NCBI RefSeq assembly: GCF_009858245.1
Contig: NZ_VMSB01000001.1
Coordinates: 3,043,623-3,107,622, forward strand
Origin: Ornithinibacter aureus
GTDB taxonomy: Bacteria > Actinomycetota > Actinomycetes > Actinomycetales > Dermatophilaceae
Reading direction: 5' to 3'
Length of the DNA: 64,000 nt
A program made the translations under genes and the position numbers. Shown one piece after another: positions 62,150 to 64,000 of the stretch. Within the stretch, counting starts at the first letter, position 1. Each line of letters starts with the position of its first letter. The notes below the pieces were generated by a model, which did not search any database, was not told the DNA's origin, and saw only the letters and a list, made by a program, of their open reading frames with translations.

Positions 62150-62228
62150 TCCCCGGTTGGTCTGCTGGTAGGGCCCGCCTGACTTTGAATCAGGACAAGC
62201 GACGTAGGTTCGATTCCTACCCGGGGAG
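62150..62228 (+). tRNA. tRNA-Gln-like, anticodon TTG, unusual variable region
   Basis: The acceptor stem TCCCCGG/CCGGGGA is perfect, the anticodon stem CCTGA/TCAGG closes loop CTTTGAA (anticodon TTG, reading CAA), and the T-arm is GTAGG-TTCGATT-CCTAC. A D-stem GGTC/GGCC can form, but two bases rather than one separate it from the anticodon stem, and the variable region ACAAGCGAC is 9 nt instead of 4-5. No CCA is encoded; the discriminator is G. It is clearly tRNA-like, but identity and function as the standard tRNA-Gln are less sure. Confidence 0.75.
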
Positions 62229-62350
62229 CGACACCGCACGACCGACGCAGGAGGTCGGGCGGAGGCGCGGCTCCTACCCGGGGAGCAAGGCAGACTCCTG
62301 CTGGGGAGCAAGCAGTCACCCACCGGGGGAGCATCCGGCTCCTACTGAGG
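62215..62350 (+). repeat. Repeats of the tRNA 3' end
   Basis: TCCTACCCGGGGAGC at 62215-62229 (tRNA 3' end) recurs exactly at 62272-62286, and degenerate versions follow: TCCTGCTGGGGAGCAAG near 62296, ACCGGGGGAGCATCC near 62322 and CTCCTACTGAGGGGCGAG reaching into the end of the next gene. This pattern fits serial duplication or att-site scars left by elements integrating at the tRNA. Confidence 0.75.
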
Positions 62351-63268
62351 GGCGAGCTCTTCGATCACACGCTCAGCCCGCTCCAGCGCCTCACCCACGC
62401 CGACGTCCATCGTCCCGACCCGCGGTGAGAGGTTGAGGTCGAGCAGCACCTCGGTCACCCCGTCCGCGGCCAGGGTGGCGGCGTCGGCCAGGATCTGCTC
62501 CGCGGTGCCGTGGAAGGGACGGCGACCGACTCCGGGGTCGGCGGTCACCAGTTCCGGGACGACCCGCACGAGCACGCGCAGCGCGTCCGGGTCGCGGCCG
62601 GCCTCGAGCGCGCCCCGTCGCACCGTCTCGATGCTGCGGCGCAGCGTCGCGGGGACGTGCTGGCTGCTCGCGATCCAGCCCTGGGCCAGCCGCCCGGCCC
62701 GCTCCAGAGCAGCGTCGGCGCTCCCGCCGACGAGGAGCGCAGGGTGCGGCTGCTGAACCGGCGCCGGGCTGAGGTGGGACCTCGGCACGGTGTAGAACTC
62801 ACCCTCGAACTCCACCGGGTCCTCGGTCCACAGCGCCACGAGACATTGCAGGTATTCTTCGAAACGCGCGCCCCTGCGGTGCATCGGCACCCCGGTCGCG
62901 ACGTGCTCCTCGGGGAGCCAGCCCATGCCGACGCCGACGGTCAGGCGGCCGGCGGACACGGCATCCAGCGAGGCCATGCTCGAGGCCAGGAGGGCCGGGG
63001 CGGTGAACGGCGCGCAGACCGTGGCGGTGCCGAGACCGATCCGCTCGGTGTGCCCGGCGGCGACCGCGAGCGCGACGACCGGGTCGAGGACGCTGCGGTG
63101 TGACGGGCCGAGCCGACCGTCCGCGGGCCACAGCGTGCGCTGGTAGGCCCAGAGCGAGGAGTACCCCAGCTGCTCCGCGCGGCGAGCCACGTGCACCAGG
63201 TTCTCGCGGGTGGCCCACGCGCCGGAGACCGGTAGCCCGAACCCGAGCAACGGCATCCCAGCGGTCAT
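62342..63268 (-). CDS. F420-dependent LLM-class oxidoreductase (TIGR03619-like)
   Basis: 308 residues. A luciferase-like TIM barrel: GFGLPVSGAWATRENLVHVARRAEQLGYSSLWAYQRTLWP, DPVVALAVAAGHTERIGLGTATVCAPFTAPALLASSMASLDAVSAGRLTVGVGMGWLPEEHVATGVPMHRRGARFEEYLQCLVALW and PALLVGGSADAALERAGRLAQGWIAS are typical of F420-using members in actinobacteria. It probably reduces or oxidises an unknown organic substrate with F420. Its 3' end touches the tRNA-derived repeats. It is divergent from the response-regulator gene. Confidence 0.9.
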   Translation of the reverse strand: MTAGMPLLGFGLPVSGAWATRENLVHVARRAEQLGYSSLWAYQRTLWPADGRLGPSHRSVLDPVVALAVAAGHTERIGLGTATVCAPFTAPALLASSMASLDAVSAGRLTVGVGMGWLPEEHVATGVPMHRRGARFEEYLQCLVALWTEDPVEFEGEFYTVPRSHLSPAPVQQPHPALLVGGSADAALERAGRLAQGWIASSQHVPATLRRSIETVRRGALEAGRDPDALRVLVRVVPELVTADPGVGRRPFHGTAEQILADAATLAADGVTEVLLDLNLSPRVGTMDVGVGEALERAERVIEELAPQ

Positions 63269-63323
63269 CGCACCACTGTGGCACGCTCGCCAGCCCCGGT
63301 CCGGGTGTGGTACCCATCAACAG

Positions 63324-64000
63324 GTGAGCCCCACCGCGGTCGAGCGTCCCGACGAGCCGAAGTCCCCTGTGGTCCTCGTCGTCGACGACGACGAGGCGAT
63401 CCGCACCGTCGTGCGCTGGCAGCTGGACTACGCCGGCTTCCGGGTCCTGGAGGCCGACGACGGGCCCTCGGCGTTGCGTCGCATCCGGGACGATCTCCCG
63501 GCGCTCGTCGTCCTCGACCTGTCCCTGCCCGGCCTCGGAGGGCTGGACGTCCTGCGCGCCGTGCGAGGAGGTCGCACCGGGCGCACCGACACCCCGGTCA
63601 TCGTGCTCTCGGGCCGCAGCGGTGAGACCGACCGCATCATCGGTCTCGACCTCGGGGCGGACGACTACCTCATCAAGCCCTTCTCGCCCGGTGAGCTCGC
63701 CGCCCGCGTCCGGTCGGTGCTGCGTCGCAGCACCCCGGAGCAGGCCGACGAGCCCGTCGTCATCGGCGGTCTGCGCCTCGAGCCAGCCGCTCGCCGCGTC
63801 CAGGTCGACGGCGTGGAGGTCGAGCTCACGCCCAAGGAGTTCGACCTGCTCGCCTTCCTCGTCGCGCACCCCCGTCAGGTCTTCACGCGCAGCCAGCTGC
63901 TCGAGCGGGTGTGGAACTCGTCCTCCGAGTGGCTGGGCGAGGCCACCGTGACCGAGCACGTGCACCGGATACGGCTGAAGCTCGAGCAGGATCCGTCGCG
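63324..64000 (+). CDS. OmpR/PhoB-type response regulator (cut by the window end)
   Basis: 225 residues are visible from a GTG at 63324; the frame is open at 64000, so the last residues are missing. The receiver domain has VVLVVDDDEAIRTVVRWQLDYAGF, the phospho-acceptor Asp in LPALVVLDLSLPGLGG (about residue 60), VIVLSGRSGETDRIIGLDLGADDYLIKPFSPGELAARV (Thr/Ser, Lys). The DNA-binding winged helix follows: RVQVDGVEVELTPKEFDLLAFLVAHPRQVFTRSQLLERVW and TVTEHVHRIRLKLEQDP. A histidine kinase gene would be expected downstream, outside the window. Confidence 0.93.
   Translation, partial: MSPTAVERPDEPKSPVVLVVDDDEAIRTVVRWQLDYAGFRVLEADDGPSALRRIRDDLPALVVLDLSLPGLGGLDVLRAVRGGRTGRTDTPVIVLSGRSGETDRIIGLDLGADDYLIKPFSPGELAARVRSVLRRSTPEQADEPVVIGGLRLEPAARRVQVDGVEVELTPKEFDLLAFLVAHPRQVFTRSQLLERVWNSSSEWLGEATVTEHVHRIRLKLEQDPS

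Noticed and set aside
62117-62323. Small protein on the minus strand across the tRNA (CPDSKSGGPYQQTN)
   Set aside because: It is the translated antisense of the tRNA-Gln gene, a common false annotation.

Overview
The window is high-GC DNA with dense, short-spaced genes, many GTG starts and 1-8 nt stop/start overlaps. It comes from an actinobacterium, most likely of the Micrococcales (an Intrasporangiaceae-like lineage is my inference). The backbone keeps a gene order also known from Mycobacterium tuberculosis (Rv0985c to about Rv1013): mscL, 5-formyl-THF cyclo-ligase, UDP-glucose pyrophosphorylase, moeA/glp, rimJ-like GNAT, glpR/sepX-like membrane protein, protein mannosyltransferase, rsmI, metG, tatD, rpfB, rsmA, ispE and an AMP-binding gene.

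Layout. (1) 1-2.9 kb is a gene graveyard: the 3' end of a large catalase, a frameshifted Zn-alcohol-dehydrogenase remnant, one small membrane-protein gene, fused scraps of an acyl-CoA dehydrogenase and a glycosyltransferase, and a truncated PEP-synthase regulator. (2) 2.9-8.5 kb is an L-lactate utilisation operon (lldP-lutA-lutB-lutC, all joined by 4-nt overlaps), divergent from a FadR/LldR-type repressor, with three operator-like sites between them. (3) 8.8-14.6 kb holds tRNA-Arg(CCT), an MFS transporter, and a DUF4011 helicase-nuclease with a small partner. (4) 14.6-28.6 kb holds a nest of intergenic repeats, mscL, a SAF/CpaB-like protein, an FmdB zinc ribbon, a K+/H+ antiporter, a penicillin-acylase-like hydrolase, folate, UDP-glucose and molybdenum cofactor genes, a Glp/GlpR-like pair and an AI-2E-family permease. 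(5) 28.7-35.3 kb, beginning at tRNA-Ala(CGC), is an accessory island: an ArsR-SRPBCC-VOC operon, a small HhH protein, a fragment of a conjugation ATPase-like protein, an SNF2 helicase and an IS1634-family insertion sequence flanked by perfect 223-bp direct repeats. (6) 35.3-43.1 kb holds a TM0106-nuclease/helicase fusion, a protein O-mannosyltransferase, rsmI and a secreted M28 aminopeptidase. (7) 43.2-46.8 kb is sdhCAB, followed by a triple palindromic repeat. (8) 46.9-59.9 kb holds a CPBP protease, a lipoprotein, a DUF4126 protein, then metG-tatD, rpfB, rsmA, ispE and an ABC-F protein, and a three-domain adenylation-carrier-acyltransferase protein behind an IdeR/DtxR-like iron box. (9) 60-64 kb holds MarR with a divergent trans-aconitate methyltransferase, TetR, an odd tRNA-Gln(TTG) followed by repeats of its own 3' end, an F420-type oxidoreductase and a response regulator cut by the window end.

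Most notable beyond routine annotation: a dispersed palindromic repeat with core GACCTATTGGTCGAT (six copies, all intergenic or at gene 3' ends); two intergenic arrays with a 19-bp period beginning CATCC or CATCG; the 223-bp duplication around the IS; and the iron-box-controlled adenylation-carrier-acyltransferase gene. No CRISPR array, rRNA or complete prophage is visible.
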